The position numbers and the translations under genes were made by a program. From the NCBI RefSeq assembly GCF_030209435.1, contig NZ_JARVRX010000007.1:1-64000 (forward strand): DNA of 64,000 nt, written 5' to 3'. The notes under the pieces were generated by a model. It was not told where the DNA came from. It made no database searches and was given only the letters and a program-made list of their open reading frames with translations. Origin of the DNA: Mycolicibacterium sp. lyk4-40-TYG-92. GTDB taxonomy: Bacteria; Actinomycetota; Actinomycetes; Mycobacteriales; Mycobacteriaceae. Shown here in pieces: positions 1 through 8,931 of this stretch. Position 1 is the stretch's first letter. The number at the start of each line of letters is the position of its first letter.

Positions 1-559
1 TCTTGGCCGGAGCCGCAGCCTTCTTCGCCGGTGCAGCCTTCTTGGCCGGAGCCGCGGCCTTCTTGGCCGGAGCCGCAGCCTTCTTCGCCGGTGCAGCCTT
101 CTTGGCCGGAGCCGCAGCCTTCTTGGCCGGAGCCGCAGCCTTCTTGGCCGGAGCCTTGGTGGCGGCAGCCTTCTTGGCGGGAGCGGCCTTCTTGGCGGGA
201 GCGGCCTTCTTGGCAGCGCCGCGCTTGGCCGGAGCTGCGGTGGCGCCGCGCTTCACGGCGGGGCCGTCAGCCGAAAGACGCTGCTGGCCAGCAACAACGG
301 CCTTGAACTGAGCGCCCGGACGGAAAGCCGGAACCGACGTCGGCTTCACCTTGACGGTCTCGCCGGTGCGCGGGTTGCGCGCGACGCGGGCGGCGCGGCG
401 ACGCTGCTCGAAGACGCCGAAGCCGGTGATCGTGACGCTCTCACCCTTGTGCACGGCGCGCACGATGGTGTCCACGATGTGCTCGACGGCCGCAGTGGCC
501 TGACGACGATCGGTGCCCAACTTCTCTGTCAGGGCATCGATGAGTTCTGCTTTGTTCAT
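1..559 (-). CDS. hupB: DNA-binding protein HU with Lys/Ala-rich tail (HupB), 3' end outside window
   Basis: Nucleoid-associated HU protein that binds and compacts DNA. The 186 codons visible start at ATG 559, with GGAGG (566-570) six bases upstream. Residues 1-90 are the HU fold, opening [10 protein letters not shown] and carrying the DNA-binding arm with the RNPRTGE motif. From about residue 105 the protein becomes a mycobacterial-type tail of repeated PAKKAA units, histone H1-like, which runs off the window edge, so the stop codon and tail length are unknown. Mycobacterial HupB tails are targets of lysine acetylation and methylation. The gene lies downstream of leuD on the same strand as in M. 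tuberculosis, with a 248-base gap suggesting its own promoter. Confidence 0.97.
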   Translation of the reverse strand, partial: MNKAELIDALTEKLGTDRRQATAAVEHIVDTIVRAVHKGESVTITGFGVFEQRRRAARVARNPRTGETVKVKPTSVPAFRPGAQFKAVVAGQQRLSADGPAVKRGATAAPAKRGAAKKAAPAKKAAPAKKAAATKAPAKKAAAPAKKAAAPAKKAAPAKKAAAPAKKAAAPAKKAAPAKKAAAPAK

Positions 560-560
560 C

Positions 561-807
561 CAAAACCTCCGATTTCAGTGGCCCTGGGTGGACCGACTAA
601 TGCACACGGTAAACCCAGTACCCGCCGATTTCCAAGAGCCACGCCCGGTTTCGGGCATAGCTATGACGAAATTCGGCAATCCGGTTGGCCCACTTGGGAG
701 GTGGTTGAGAGGTTTCGAAACCTGGTTGCGGGGGCAGGGATTCGAGCTGCGCCCGAGTGCCGAAATTGCTCCGCAGGCCCGCTGACGGGACCTGCGAAGC
801 CCCTTCC
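561..807. promoter_or_regulatory. leuD-hupB intergenic region with two perfect palindromes
   Basis: This 247-base gap should hold the hupB promoter on the minus strand. Two perfect palindromes stand out: CATAGCTATG at 656-665, framed by TTTCG and CGAAA, and AGGTTTCGAAACCT at 710-723. Both lie 100-165 bases before the hupB start, where operators or architectural-protein sites are common. No coding sequence is convincing here. No T-rich terminator is visible after leuD, so readthrough from leuCD into hupB is possible. Confidence 0.4.
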
Positions 808-1401
808 TCAGGCCGGCAGAGTGCGCGGTTTGTAGCTCGGCCGGCGCTGCTCAAAGGCCTCGATCTCGTCGCGTTTCCGCAGCGTAAGGCCTATATCGTC
901 AAGACCTTCGAGCAGCCGCCATGCGGTGTAATCGTCAATCTTGAAGGGCAGCACGACCGTTCCCGCGGTCAAATTCCGATCTTGAAGATTCACAGTGATT
1001 TCCAGCCCCGGATTCTGCTCGATGAGCTTCCAGAGGAGCTCGACATCGTCCTGCGCCACCTCCGCGGCGAGCAATCCGGCCTTGCCAGAATTTCCCCGAA
1101 AAATATCTGCGAAACGCGACGAGATGACGACCCGGAATCCGTAATCCATCAAGGCCCACACCGCGTGCTCGCGCGACGAGCCGGTGCCGAAATCAGGGCC
1201 GGCCACCAGAACCGAGCCCCGGTCGAACGGCGGCAGGTTGAGGATGAACGACGGATCGGTGCGCCAGCCGGCGAACAGTCCGTCCTCGAAACCCGTTCGG
1301 GTGACCCGCTTCAGGTACACCGCCGGGATGATCTGGTCGGTGTCGACATTCGACCGGCGCAGCGGAACGCCGATTCCGGTGTGGGTGTGGAAAGCCTCCA
1401 T
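808..1401 (-). CDS. leuD: 3-isopropylmalate dehydratase small subunit LeuD
   Basis: Small subunit of isopropylmalate isomerase, which converts 2-isopropylmalate to 3-isopropylmalate in leucine synthesis, acting with LeuC in the cytoplasm. The 197 residues match the family length. The aconitase swivel domain is visible, with the substrate-loop segment [11 protein letters not shown] near residues 17-27 and [17 protein letters not shown] near 68-84. It starts 12 bases after the leuC stop, so the two are co-transcribed and probably translated in balanced amounts. Confidence 0.97.
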   Translation of the reverse strand: MEAFHTHTGIGVPLRRSNVDTDQIIPAVYLKRVTRTGFEDGLFAGWRTDPSFILNLPPFDRGSVLVAGPDFGTGSSREHAVWALMDYGFRVVISSRFADIFRGNSGKAGLLAAEVAQDDVELLWKLIEQNPGLEITVNLQDRNLTAGTVVLPFKIDDYTAWRLLEGLDDIGLTLRKRDEIEAFEQRRPSYKPRTLPA

Positions 1402-1413
1402 TGCAGTGCGCTC

Positions 1414-2838
1414 CTAGCTCAGATCAGCGGGTGAGGACAGGGTTCCGCGCACCGCGGTGGCAGCGGCGACAGCGGGAGACACCAGGTGGGTGCGGCCGCC
1501 CTTGCCTTGGCGGCCTTCGAAATTCCGGTTGGATGTCGAGGCGCTGCGCTCCCCCGGAGCCAGCTGATCGGGGTTCATGCCCAGACACATCGAGCAGCCG
1601 GCCTGCCGCCATTCGGCGCCTGCGGCCGTGAAAACCTCTCCCAGACCCTCGGATTCGGCCTGTGCGCGCACCGCCATGGACCCGGGAACCACCAGCATCC
1701 GCACGCCGTCGGCGACCTTGCGGCCACGCAGCACGTCGGCCACCACCCGCAGATCTTCGATCCGGCCGTTGGTGCAGGAACCGACGAACACGGTGTCCAC
1801 GGCGATATCCCGCATGGGCGTATTGGCCCGAAGGTCCATGTAGGCCAACGCCTTTTCGGCGGCCAACCGGTCGCCCTCATCGAACATCTGTTCTGGGTCC
1901 GGCACATTCGCGGACAGCGGCACGCCCTGTCCGGGGTTGGTGCCCCACGTGACGAACGGGCTCAGGGCGGCCGCGTCGATGTGCACCTCGGTGTCGAATT
2001 CGGCACCCTCGTCAGTACGTAACGCCGTCCACGCCGCCACAGCCGCGTCCCAATCCGCCCCTTGCGGCGCATGCGGACGGCCCTTGAGGAACTCGAACGT
2101 CGTCTCGTCGGGCGCCACCATGCCAGCCCGGGCACCCGCTTCGATGCTCATGTTGCAGATCGTCATGCGACCTTCCATCGACAGCGATTCGATGGCGCTG
2201 CCGCGGTATTCGATGACGTGGCCCTGACCGCCGCCGGTACCGATCTTGGCGATCACCGCGAGGATGATGTCCTTGGCACTGACGCCCGGCGGCAGTTCGC
2301 CGTCGACATTGATCGCCATGGTCTTGAACGGCTTGAGCGGCAACGTCTGGGTCGCCAGCACATGCTCGACCTCGGACGTGCCGATGCCCATCGCGATCGC
2401 GCCGAAGGCACCGTGCGTCGAGGTGTGACTGTCACCGCACACCACCGTCATGCCGGGCTGGGTCAGACCCAGCTGCGGTCCGATGATGTGCACGATGCCC
2501 TGTTGCGCGTCGCCCATCGGGTGGAGGCGGATGCCGAATTCCGCACAGTTGCGCCGCAGCGTCTCGACCTGGGTGCGCGACACGGGATCCGCGATCGGCT
2601 TGTCGATGTCGATGGTGGGGACGTTGTGGTCCTCGGTCGCGATGGTGAGGTCGGGGCGATGCACGGGACGACCGGCCAGACGCAGACCGTCGAATGCCTG
2701 CGGGCTGGTGACCTCATGCACCAGATGCAGATCTATATAGATGAGATCGGGTTCGCGGGCCGCGCCCTCGCCGGCACCCTCGACCACCACATGGTCCGCC
2801 CAGACCTTCTCCGCCATGGTGCGTGGCTTGTTCGTCAT
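1414..2838 (-). CDS. leuC: 3-isopropylmalate dehydratase large subunit LeuC
   Basis: Catalytic large subunit of isopropylmalate isomerase, a [4Fe-4S] aconitase-family enzyme (474 aa). The cluster cysteines are seen in GSCTNGR and in [10 protein letters not shown] near the C-terminus; [13 protein letters not shown] is also conserved. The open frame extends to 3114, but family alignment supports ATG 2838 ([13 protein letters not shown]), with GGAAGG at 2851-2856. ATG 2817 (MAEKVW) is the other possible start. The gene is divergent from the IclR-type regulator at 2913 and shares an operator-like region with it, so repression by that regulator is likely. Confidence 0.97.
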   Translation of the reverse strand: MTNKPRTMAEKVWADHVVVEGAGEGAAREPDLIYIDLHLVHEVTSPQAFDGLRLAGRPVHRPDLTIATEDHNVPTIDIDKPIADPVSRTQVETLRRNCAEFGIRLHPMGDAQQGIVHIIGPQLGLTQPGMTVVCGDSHTSTHGAFGAIAMGIGTSEVEHVLATQTLPLKPFKTMAINVDGELPPGVSAKDIILAVIAKIGTGGGQGHVIEYRGSAIESLSMEGRMTICNMSIEAGARAGMVAPDETTFEFLKGRPHAPQGADWDAAVAAWTALRTDEGAEFDTEVHIDAAALSPFVTWGTNPGQGVPLSANVPDPEQMFDEGDRLAAEKALAYMDLRANTPMRDIAVDTVFVGSCTNGRIEDLRVVADVLRGRKVADGVRMLVVPGSMAVRAQAESEGLGEVFTAAGAEWRQAGCSMCLGMNPDQLAPGERSASTSNRNFEGRQGKGGRTHLVSPAVAAATAVRGTLSSPADLS

Positions 2839-2880
2839 GACTGTGCAGTTCCTTCCGCGAGACCCGGGAGCCTGACCTAC

Positions 2881-2919
2881 CGTCTCACAATGCGAGACGC
2901 TAGTATCTCCCTGTGAGAC
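2881..2919. promoter_or_regulatory. candidate operator shared by leuC and the IclR regulator
   Basis: The leuC-regulator gap holds CGTCTC (2881-2886), seven bases, then GAGACG (2894-2899), a perfect 6-bp inverted repeat. A second pairing links GTCTCAC (2882-2888) with GTGAGAC (2913-2919), which includes the regulator's own GTG start. TAGTAT at 2901-2906 is a good -10 box, seven bases before that GTG, so the regulator mRNA is probably leaderless. Related IclR regulators (NdgR in Streptomyces, LtbR in Corynebacterium) control leuCD, which fits. Confidence 0.5.
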
Positions 2920-3614
2920 AGGATAGCGGCATCGGCGTCCTCGACAAAGCGGTGGGTGTGCTGCATTCAGTGGCCGAGTCACCGTGTGGACTGGCCGAAC
3001 TGTGCGCCCGCACCGGGCTGCCCCGGGCGACCGCCCACCGACTGGCCGCGGGCCTCGAAGTCCACCGACTTCTGGCGCGCGACAACGAAGGACGGTGGCG
3101 GCTCGGCCCGGCACTGACCGAGCTGGCCGGACAGGTCAACGATCCGCTGCTGAGCGCGGCGGGCGCGGTGCTCCCCCGGCTGCGCGAGATCACCGGCGAG
3201 AGCGTGCAGCTGTACCGCCGGGAAGGCATGGCCCGGGTGTGCGTCATGGCCCTCGAACCACCGTCGGGCCTGCGCGACACCGTACCGGTCGGCAGCCGTC
3301 TGCCGATGACCGCCGGCTCCGGCGCCAAAGTGCTGCTGGCCTACAGCGATCCCGCGACCCAGCAGGCGGTGCTGCCGACGGCGAAGTTCACCGACCGGGT
3401 CCTGGCCGAGGTCCGCCGGCGCGGCTGGGCGCAGAGCGCCGCCGAACGTGAACCAGGCGTGGCGAGCGTCTCGGCTCCGGTGCGGGACAACCGCGGCGCG
3501 GTGATCGCGGCCGTCTCGGTCTCGGGACCGATCGACCGGATGGGCCGGCGCCCCGGCGTCCGCTGGGCGAGCGATCTGCTGGCCGCGGCCGAAGCGCTCA
3601 CCCGCCGGCTCTGA
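2913..3614 (+). CDS. IclR-family transcriptional regulator of leuCD (LtbR/NdgR-like)
   Basis: A 233-aa IclR-type regulator. The N-terminal winged helix-turn-helix covers roughly residues 10-70 ([20 protein letters not shown] followed by [10 protein letters not shown]). The effector-binding IclR domain follows, including [18 protein letters not shown], which resembles the ligand pocket region of the family. It starts with GTG 2913 directly after a -10 box, giving a leaderless transcript. It is divergent from leuC, as are actinobacterial orthologues that control leucine biosynthesis. The effector cannot be read from sequence. Confidence 0.9.
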   Translation: MRQDSGIGVLDKAVGVLHSVAESPCGLAELCARTGLPRATAHRLAAGLEVHRLLARDNEGRWRLGPALTELAGQVNDPLLSAAGAVLPRLREITGESVQLYRREGMARVCVMALEPPSGLRDTVPVGSRLPMTAGSGAKVLLAYSDPATQQAVLPTAKFTDRVLAEVRRRGWAQSAAEREPGVASVSAPVRDNRGAVIAAVSVSGPIDRMGRRPGVRWASDLLAAAEALTRRL

Positions 3615-3738
3615 CCGAACCAGCAAACCCTTTGAATCCGCTGCATACTGTGACGACGGCGGCGCCGATCACCTAAGTTCCTAAGTGGCCCCGGCAGCGC
3701 CGGCGGGGACGTACCGCTGCAGGAAAGTAGGTTTCATC

Positions 3739-5052
3739 GTGTCGCAGCCACCACAGTGGCTGGCAACCGCACGGATGCTGCGCCGCACGGGCTTCGGAAC
3801 CACCGGAGCCCAGGTCGACGCTGTGGTCAAGCAGGACTGGGCGGCGTATCTCGACTGGGCGCTTAGCCTCGATCCGAACGCCGACCCGGGTGCCGTCGCG
3901 ACCCCGATGCCGAAATCCGCCATCCCGCAGTACCCGCCGTCGGGCGCCTCGGCCACCGAGATCGCCGCATTCGGCCAGGAACTCGTGGCACGTATGCAGG
4001 AACTGTCGGGCTGGTGGTTGCGCCGTATGGCCGCGGTGCAGCAGCCCATCCACGAGAAGCTGACGTTGTTGTGGCACAACCACTTTGCCACGTCGGCGGA
4101 GAAGGTCAACGCCGCGCAGCTGATGGGTGAGCAGAACGAGAAGCTGCGCACCCTCAAACTCGGCGACTTCGGCAGTCTCGCGTGGGCCATGCTGACGGAC
4201 GGCGCGATGCTGCACTGGCTGGACGGCGACGTGAACACCGCCGCGGCGCCCAACGAGAACCTGTCCCGGGAGTTCATGGAGCTCTTCACGATGGGACATG
4301 CCAACGGCTACACAGAGATCGACGTGAAGGAGGGCGCCAAGACCCTCACCGGACGGCATCTGCGGCCCGACGGCAGCACCGCCGTCTACGCCGAACATCA
4401 CGACGAGTCCGTCAAGACCGTGCTCGGTGTCACCGGCAACCTCACCGATACCGACTTCTGCAACATCGTCCTGCGCCAGCCCGCGTCCGCCGCGTTCGTC
4501 GCCGGAACCCTCTGGCGCCTATTGGCTTCGGATCAGCCGGCCGCCCCCGACACCATCAGCCGTCTGGTCGCCGCCTATGGCCAGAACCGGGATCTCAAGG
4601 CGCTCACCAAGGCCGTCGTGCTCGATCCCGAATTCACCAAGGCCGCCGGCACTGTCGTCAGCACCCCGGTGGAATGGCTGATGGGCATCGTCCGATCGCT
4701 CGCGGTTCCCCTCGACGACGAACACGTCCTCGCCGACCTCGACCAGGTACTCCGGGTGATGGGTCAGCGCCCCTTCTATCCGCCCGACGTCGGCGGCTGG
4801 CCGCGCGGGCAACTCTGGTTGTCGACCAACAGCGCGGCCGCCCGGGTGTGGGCCGCGAACCGGCTGCTGGCGCTCAGCGACATCAGCGCCGTCGAGAAGA
4901 TGGCCTCGAGCGAGCGGATCGACGGCGTCGGTTACCTGTTCGGCATCGGCGCCTGGTCGGATCGCTCGGCGGCCGCGCTCAAACCGTTGGTCTCCGATCC
5001 ACACCGGCTGGTGGCAGCGGCCGTCATCACCCCCGAGTACGTGACGTCCTGA
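3739..5052 (+). CDS. DUF1800 family protein
   Basis: Member of the DUF1800 family (437 aa from GTG 3739, preceded by AGGAAAG at 3721-3727; the frame stays open to 3685). Recognisable stretches are RMLRRTGFGTTGAQVD, LTLLWHNHFATSAEKV and NLSREFMELFTMGHANGYTEIDVKEGAKTLTGR, all typical of the family. No enzyme activity is established. It is followed 10 bases later by a DUF1501 gene, the usual partner, so the two form a functional pair. No signal peptide is seen on this member; export with its Tat-bearing partner is possible but is inference. Confidence 0.85.
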   Translation: MSQPPQWLATARMLRRTGFGTTGAQVDAVVKQDWAAYLDWALSLDPNADPGAVATPMPKSAIPQYPPSGASATEIAAFGQELVARMQELSGWWLRRMAAVQQPIHEKLTLLWHNHFATSAEKVNAAQLMGEQNEKLRTLKLGDFGSLAWAMLTDGAMLHWLDGDVNTAAAPNENLSREFMELFTMGHANGYTEIDVKEGAKTLTGRHLRPDGSTAVYAEHHDESVKTVLGVTGNLTDTDFCNIVLRQPASAAFVAGTLWRLLASDQPAAPDTISRLVAAYGQNRDLKALTKAVVLDPEFTKAAGTVVSTPVEWLMGIVRSLAVPLDDEHVLADLDQVLRVMGQRPFYPPDVGGWPRGQLWLSTNSAAARVWAANRLLALSDISAVEKMASSERIDGVGYLFGIGAWSDRSAAALKPLVSDPHRLVAAAVITPEYVTS

Positions 5053-5062
5053 AGAGATCCCG

Positions 5063-6277
5063 ATGCCCGAGTTCAATCGCCGCAAGTTCCTGATCGCCAG
5101 CGCCGGGGCCGGCGCCGCCGGTCTGCTCGGCGGTGTCGCCGCGGTGACCCTGCCGGACCTGCTCCGTGAAAGTCAGGACCGCCCGCTGCAGACCAACCAG
5201 GGCATCCTGGTGATCGTCACGCTCTACGGCGGCAACGACGGCCTCAACACTGTTATCCCCTACGCGGACAACGCCTATCACGATGCCCGCCCCGAACTCG
5301 CCTACAGGCCCGAGGAAGTGCTGCATCTCGACGCGGCATTCGGGCTCAATCCCGCGCTCACCGGTATGTCGAAGCTGTGGCAGTCCGACAAGCTCGCCAT
5401 CGTGCGCGGTGTCGGCTACCCGAAGCCTGACCGCAGCCACTTCCGCTCCATGGACATCTGGCAGACCGCCAACCCCGTCGACGCGGTCACCAGCGGCTGG
5501 ATCGGCCGCTGGCTCGACACCACCGGCGACGATCCGATCCGGGCCGTCAACATCGGTACGGTGCTGCCACCCTTGGCGGTCGGCCAAAAGCACGTCGCAG
5601 CATCGCTTTCGGACTTCGTGCCGGCCATCCCGGCCGATGTCGCGCGTACCTTGGCCGCGCTCAGCGCCGACGACCCGACCGACACCACCGCAATGAGCCA
5701 GGTGTGCGAGTCGTACCGGGCCAACCACTCCACCAACAGCCGCTTCGCGCCCGTGATCAACGGCCGGCTGCAGACCATCGGCCAGGCCGACAACCAATTG
5801 GCCAACGACCTCGAACTGGTGGCGCGCTGCATCCGCGCCGGGGTACCCACGCAGGTGTACATGACACAGCTGCTGGGCTTCGATACGCACGCCGACGAGC
5901 GTGCCCCGCAGCAGGCGTTGCTCAAGACTCTCGACGACGCCCTGACGCCGTTCTTCCACAAGCTCCAGGGCACGCCGTACGGCCGCAACGTGGTGGTGCT
6001 GATGTACTCCGAATTCGGGCGGCGGGTCGCTGCCAACGCTTCGCAGGGCACCGACCACGGCACGTCGGGCCCGGTGTTCGTCGCGGGCACGCCCGTCAAG
6101 GGCGGGTTCTACGGCGACGTACCGAGCCTGACCGATCTCACCGACGGCGACCTGAAGACGACGGTCGACTTCCGTGACGTTTATCACGAACTGCTGTCGC
6201 GTACCCTCGGCGCGGATCCGGAACCGTCGGTGGGCCGCGGACGGCGGGACATCGGATTCCTCGCCGGCGGCAGGTAA
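5063..6277 (+). CDS. DUF1501 family protein with Tat signal
   Basis: DUF1501 protein of 404 aa whose N-terminus MPEFNRRKFLIASAGAGAAG is a clear twin-arginine signal (RRKFL plus a hydrophobic stretch), implying folded export. The body has the family features VTLYGGNDGLNTVIPY, RSHFRSMDIWQTA, FDTHADE and SEFGRRVAANASQGTDHGTSGPV, which resemble the alkaline phosphatase/sulfatase-like fold. The substrate is unknown. It lies 10 bases after the DUF1800 gene and is closed by a hairpin at 6295-6324. The Tat translocase needed for export is encoded at 56.7-58.0 kb. Confidence 0.87.
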   Translation: MPEFNRRKFLIASAGAGAAGLLGGVAAVTLPDLLRESQDRPLQTNQGILVIVTLYGGNDGLNTVIPYADNAYHDARPELAYRPEEVLHLDAAFGLNPALTGMSKLWQSDKLAIVRGVGYPKPDRSHFRSMDIWQTANPVDAVTSGWIGRWLDTTGDDPIRAVNIGTVLPPLAVGQKHVAASLSDFVPAIPADVARTLAALSADDPTDTTAMSQVCESYRANHSTNSRFAPVINGRLQTIGQADNQLANDLELVARCIRAGVPTQVYMTQLLGFDTHADERAPQQALLKTLDDALTPFFHKLQGTPYGRNVVVLMYSEFGRRVAANASQGTDHGTSGPVFVAGTPVKGGFYGDVPSLTDLTDGDLKTTVDFRDVYHELLSRTLGADPEPSVGRGRRDIGFLAGGR

Positions 6278-6294
6278 CACCCCGAGAAAGACAA

Positions 6295-6324
6295 AACGCC
6301 GGACCTGTTGTCAGGTCCGGCGTT
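6295..6324. terminator. bidirectional hairpin terminator between DUF1501 gene and tRNA-Glu
   Basis: A perfect 13-bp stem (AACGCCGGACCTG, loop TTGT, then its complement) sits 17 bases after the DUF1501 stop and, on the other strand, just beyond the 3' end of tRNA-Glu. The stem flanks are A-rich on one side (AAAAC), giving a short T run on the minus strand. It should end both transcripts. Confidence 0.8.
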
Positions 6325-6330
6325 CGTACG

Positions 6331-6403
6331 TACCCCCGATGGGATTCGAACCCACGCTACCGCCGTGAGAGGGCGGCGTCCTAGGCCGCTAGACGACGGG
6401 GGC
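6331..6403 (-). tRNA. tRNA-Glu (anticodon CTC)
   Basis: Folds as a full cloverleaf of 73 nt: acceptor GCCCCCG with CGGGGGT, anticodon loop CTCTCAC carrying CTC for GAG codons, and T-arm GGTTCGAATCC. CCA is not encoded. It sits beside tRNA-Gln and close to gltX, the arrangement seen in other mycobacteria, putting the enzyme next to its own substrates. Confidence 0.95.
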
Positions 6404-6463
6404 TAGAACTTCCGGTGCGATAGCTTAGCTCAGTTGCGCTGGCTGACCTAATCGCTCCGGCAG

Positions 6464-6535
6464 CTGGGGTACCAGGACTCGAACCTAGAATGGCTGAACC
6501 AGAATCAGCTGTGTTGCCAATTACACCATACCCCA
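6464..6535 (-). tRNA. tRNA-Gln (anticodon CTG)
   Basis: A 72-nt cloverleaf: acceptor TGGGGTA with TACCCCA, anticodon stem GCTGA/TCAGC around loop TTCTGGT (anticodon CTG, reading CAG), T-arm GGTTCGAGTCC and discriminator G. In mycobacteria this tRNA is first charged with glutamate by a non-discriminating GltX and then amidated by GatCAB. All the protein parts of that route (gltX, gatA, gatB, gatC) are encoded in this window. Confidence 0.95.
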
Positions 6536-6663
6536 CTTGATGCCCATAACCGCAGGTCACGGGCATCTTCGGACCGGGAAACCTCAGCGGATGTTCGCCG
6601 CTTCTGCTTTCCGGGCCGACGAGCAGACTACCAAACAGTTGGCCCTGTCTTTAAATCGCCCGC

Positions 6664-8121
6664 TCACAGCCCGTTTCGGGCCGCTTGCAACCGCGCCAGA
6701 CTGCGCTCACGCCCGAGTAGTTCCATCGATTCGAACAGCGGCGGGCTGACGGCCGCGCCGGTCACCGCGACGCGGATGGGACCGAACGCCTTGCGCGGCT
6801 TGAGTTCCAGGCCGTCGAGCAGCGCCGCTTTGAGCGCGGCCTCGATGTTGGCGGTGTTCCACTCACCGACGCCCGCCAAGGCGCTCAGCGTGGCGTCCAG
6901 GACCTCCGCAGCCGCGGGCCCCAGTTCCTTCGCCGCCGACTTCTCGTCGACCACGTAGGCGTCGTCGTTGAAGAACTTGACGAGGTCCCACGCGTCGCCG
7001 AGCACGACGATGCGCGTCTGGATCAGTTCGGCCGCCGCGGCGAAACCCAAGGCGTCCAACGTGGCGTCGTGGCCGTGTGCGTCGAGGTACGACTTGAGCC
7101 GTGCGGCGAAGTCGTCCGGAGCCAACCGGCGGATGTGCTCGGCATTGATGGCGTCGGCCTTCTTCTGGTCGAATCGCGCCGGGTTCGAGTTGACGTCGGC
7201 AACGTCGAACGCGGCCACCATCTCGTCGAGGCTGAAGATGTCGTTGTCGTCGGCAATGCCCCAGCCCAGCAGCGCCAGGTAGTTCAGCAGGCCCTCGGGG
7301 ATGAAACCGCGATCCCGGTGCAGGAACAGGTTGGACTGCGGGTCGCGTTTGGACAGCTTCTTATTGCCGTCACCGAGAACGCTTGGCAGGTGAGCGAATT
7401 GGGGCACCGCGTCAGCGACGCCGATCCGGATCAGCGCCTGGTACAGCGCGATCTGCCGCGGCGTCGAGGGCAGCAGATCCTCGCCGCGCAGCACGTGGGT
7501 GATCTTCATGAGCGCGTCGTCGACCGGATTGACCAAGGTGTACAACGGATCTCCGCTCGCGCGGGTGATCGCGAAGTCCGGCACCACGCCGGCGGCGAAG
7601 GTCGTCTCGCCACGCACCAGGTCGACCCACGTGATGTCCGCGTCCGGCATCTTGAGGCGCAGCACCGGCTTTCGGCCTTCGGCCTCGAACGCGGCCTTCT
7701 GCTCCGCCGTGAGGTCACGGTCGTAGTTGTCGTAACCCAGCTTGGGGTTGCGGCCCGCGGCGAGGTGCCGGGCCTCGACCTCTTCGGGCGTCGAGTAGGC
7801 CTCGTAAACCTCGCCCGCGGCAAGCAGTTTCGCGATCACCTCCCGGTAGAGGTCGCCGCGCTGCGACTGGCGGTACGGCTCGTAGGGGCCGCCGACCTCG
7901 GGACCCTCGTCCCAGTTCAGCCCGAGCCAGCGCAACGCGTCCAGGATGGCGTTGTAGCTCTCCTCGCTGTCGCGCGCGGCATCGGTGTCCTCGATGCGGA
8001 AGACGAAGTCGCCGCCGGTGTGCCGCGCGTACGCCCAGTTGAACAGAGCGGTGCGGACCAGGCCGACGTGCGGCGTGCCGGTCGGTGACGGACAGAAGCG
8101 AACCCTGACAGGTGTGGTCAC
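6664..8121 (-). CDS. gltX: Glutamyl-tRNA synthetase GltX
   Basis: Class I aminoacyl-tRNA synthetase that charges tRNA-Glu, and by inference tRNA-Gln, since GatCAB is present. The ATP-binding HIGH-type motif is [10 protein letters not shown] (residues 11-20) and the KMSKS-type loop is KKLSKRD, followed by the anticodon-binding region. Length is 485 aa. The open frame continues to 8196, but the family begins at [11 protein letters not shown], so GTG 8121 is chosen, with GGGAAAT just upstream. It starts one base after the stop of the upstream FAH-family gene, hence the same operon and probable translational coupling. Confidence 0.97.
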   Translation of the reverse strand: MTTPVRVRFCPSPTGTPHVGLVRTALFNWAYARHTGGDFVFRIEDTDAARDSEESYNAILDALRWLGLNWDEGPEVGGPYEPYRQSQRGDLYREVIAKLLAAGEVYEAYSTPEEVEARHLAAGRNPKLGYDNYDRDLTAEQKAAFEAEGRKPVLRLKMPDADITWVDLVRGETTFAAGVVPDFAITRASGDPLYTLVNPVDDALMKITHVLRGEDLLPSTPRQIALYQALIRIGVADAVPQFAHLPSVLGDGNKKLSKRDPQSNLFLHRDRGFIPEGLLNYLALLGWGIADDNDIFSLDEMVAAFDVADVNSNPARFDQKKADAINAEHIRRLAPDDFAARLKSYLDAHGHDATLDALGFAAAAELIQTRIVVLGDAWDLVKFFNDDAYVVDEKSAAKELGPAAAEVLDATLSALAGVGEWNTANIEAALKAALLDGLELKPRKAFGPIRVAVTGAAVSPPLFESMELLGRERSLARLQAARNGL

Positions 8122-8122
8122 G

Positions 8123-8905
8123 TTATTTCCCTTTACGCACAACAGGATTGGTGAGGGTGCCGATGCCGTCGACGGTGACGCTGACGGTATCGCCATCCTC
8201 GATGGGGCCGACGCCTTCGGGGGTTCCGGTGAGGATGATGTCGCCCGGCAGCAGCGTCATGACAGCCGACACCCATTCGATGATGGCGCCCACGTCGTGC
8301 AGCAGCAGCGCGGTGTTGCTGTCCTGCCGCTTCTCCCCGTTCACCTCGGTGCGGATGTCCAGATCGGCCGGGTCCACCGCGGTCTCGATCCACGGGCCGA
8401 CCGGGCAGAACGTGTCGTGCCCCTTGGCCCGCATCCACTGGCCGTCCTTCTTCTGCTGATCGCGTGCCGAGACGTCGTTGGCGATCGTGTAGCCGAGGAT
8501 GTAGTCCTTGGCCTTGGCGGCCGGGATGTCCTTGCCCGGACGTTCGATGACCACCGCCAGCTCACCCTCGTGGTGCACCGGGTTGGCGTCGGCGGGCAGC
8601 TGGATCGGGATGTTCGGTCCGATGATCGCGGTGTTGGGCTTGAGGAAGATCACCGGGTCCTCGGGCGGCTCGCTGCCCATCTCACGGGCGTGTGCCGCGT
8701 AGTTCTTGCCCATGCAGACCACCTTGCTCGCCAGGATCGGCGCCAGCAGCCGGACGTCGGCCAGCGGCCACGAGCGCCCGGTGAAGGTGGGGTTGCGGGA
8801 CAGGTACTGCTCAGCGATTTCTTTGCAGACCGCATCGGAGTTCGGGTCGCCCTCGATCACCACAAAAGCGACGCCGTCTGGACTGGCAATTCGACCTAGG
8901 CGCAT
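8123..8905 (-). CDS. Fumarylacetoacetate hydrolase family protein
   Basis: A 260-aa FAH-superfamily enzyme (orthologue position of Rv2993c), probably a metal-dependent C-C hydrolase, decarboxylase or isomerase acting on a 2-keto acid. The active-site region is visible as [34 protein letters not shown] and [10 protein letters not shown], which supply the acidic metal ligands, and [19 protein letters not shown] near the end. The substrate cannot be named. TAGGCT lies six bases before the ATG on the minus strand, suggesting a leaderless transcript that continues into gltX. Confidence 0.9.
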   Translation of the reverse strand: MRLGRIASPDGVAFVVIEGDPNSDAVCKEIAEQYLSRNPTFTGRSWPLADVRLLAPILASKVVCMGKNYAAHAREMGSEPPEDPVIFLKPNTAIIGPNIPIQLPADANPVHHEGELAVVIERPGKDIPAAKAKDYILGYTIANDVSARDQQKKDGQWMRAKGHDTFCPVGPWIETAVDPADLDIRTEVNGEKRQDSNTALLLHDVGAIIEWVSAVMTLLPGDIILTGTPEGVGPIEDGDTVSVTVDGIGTLTNPVVRKGK

Positions 8906-8931
8906 CCGCCCAGCCTAGTGAGGCCCGCTGG

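Noticed and set aside
1..310. A plus-strand Ala/Pro-rich protein at the left edge
   Set aside because: It is the shadow of the HupB tail repeats read on the wrong strand.
2839..3114. N-terminal extension of LeuC into the divergent regulator
   Set aside because: It would overlap the IclR gene and the operator region. The conserved start [13 protein letters not shown] fits ATG 2838.
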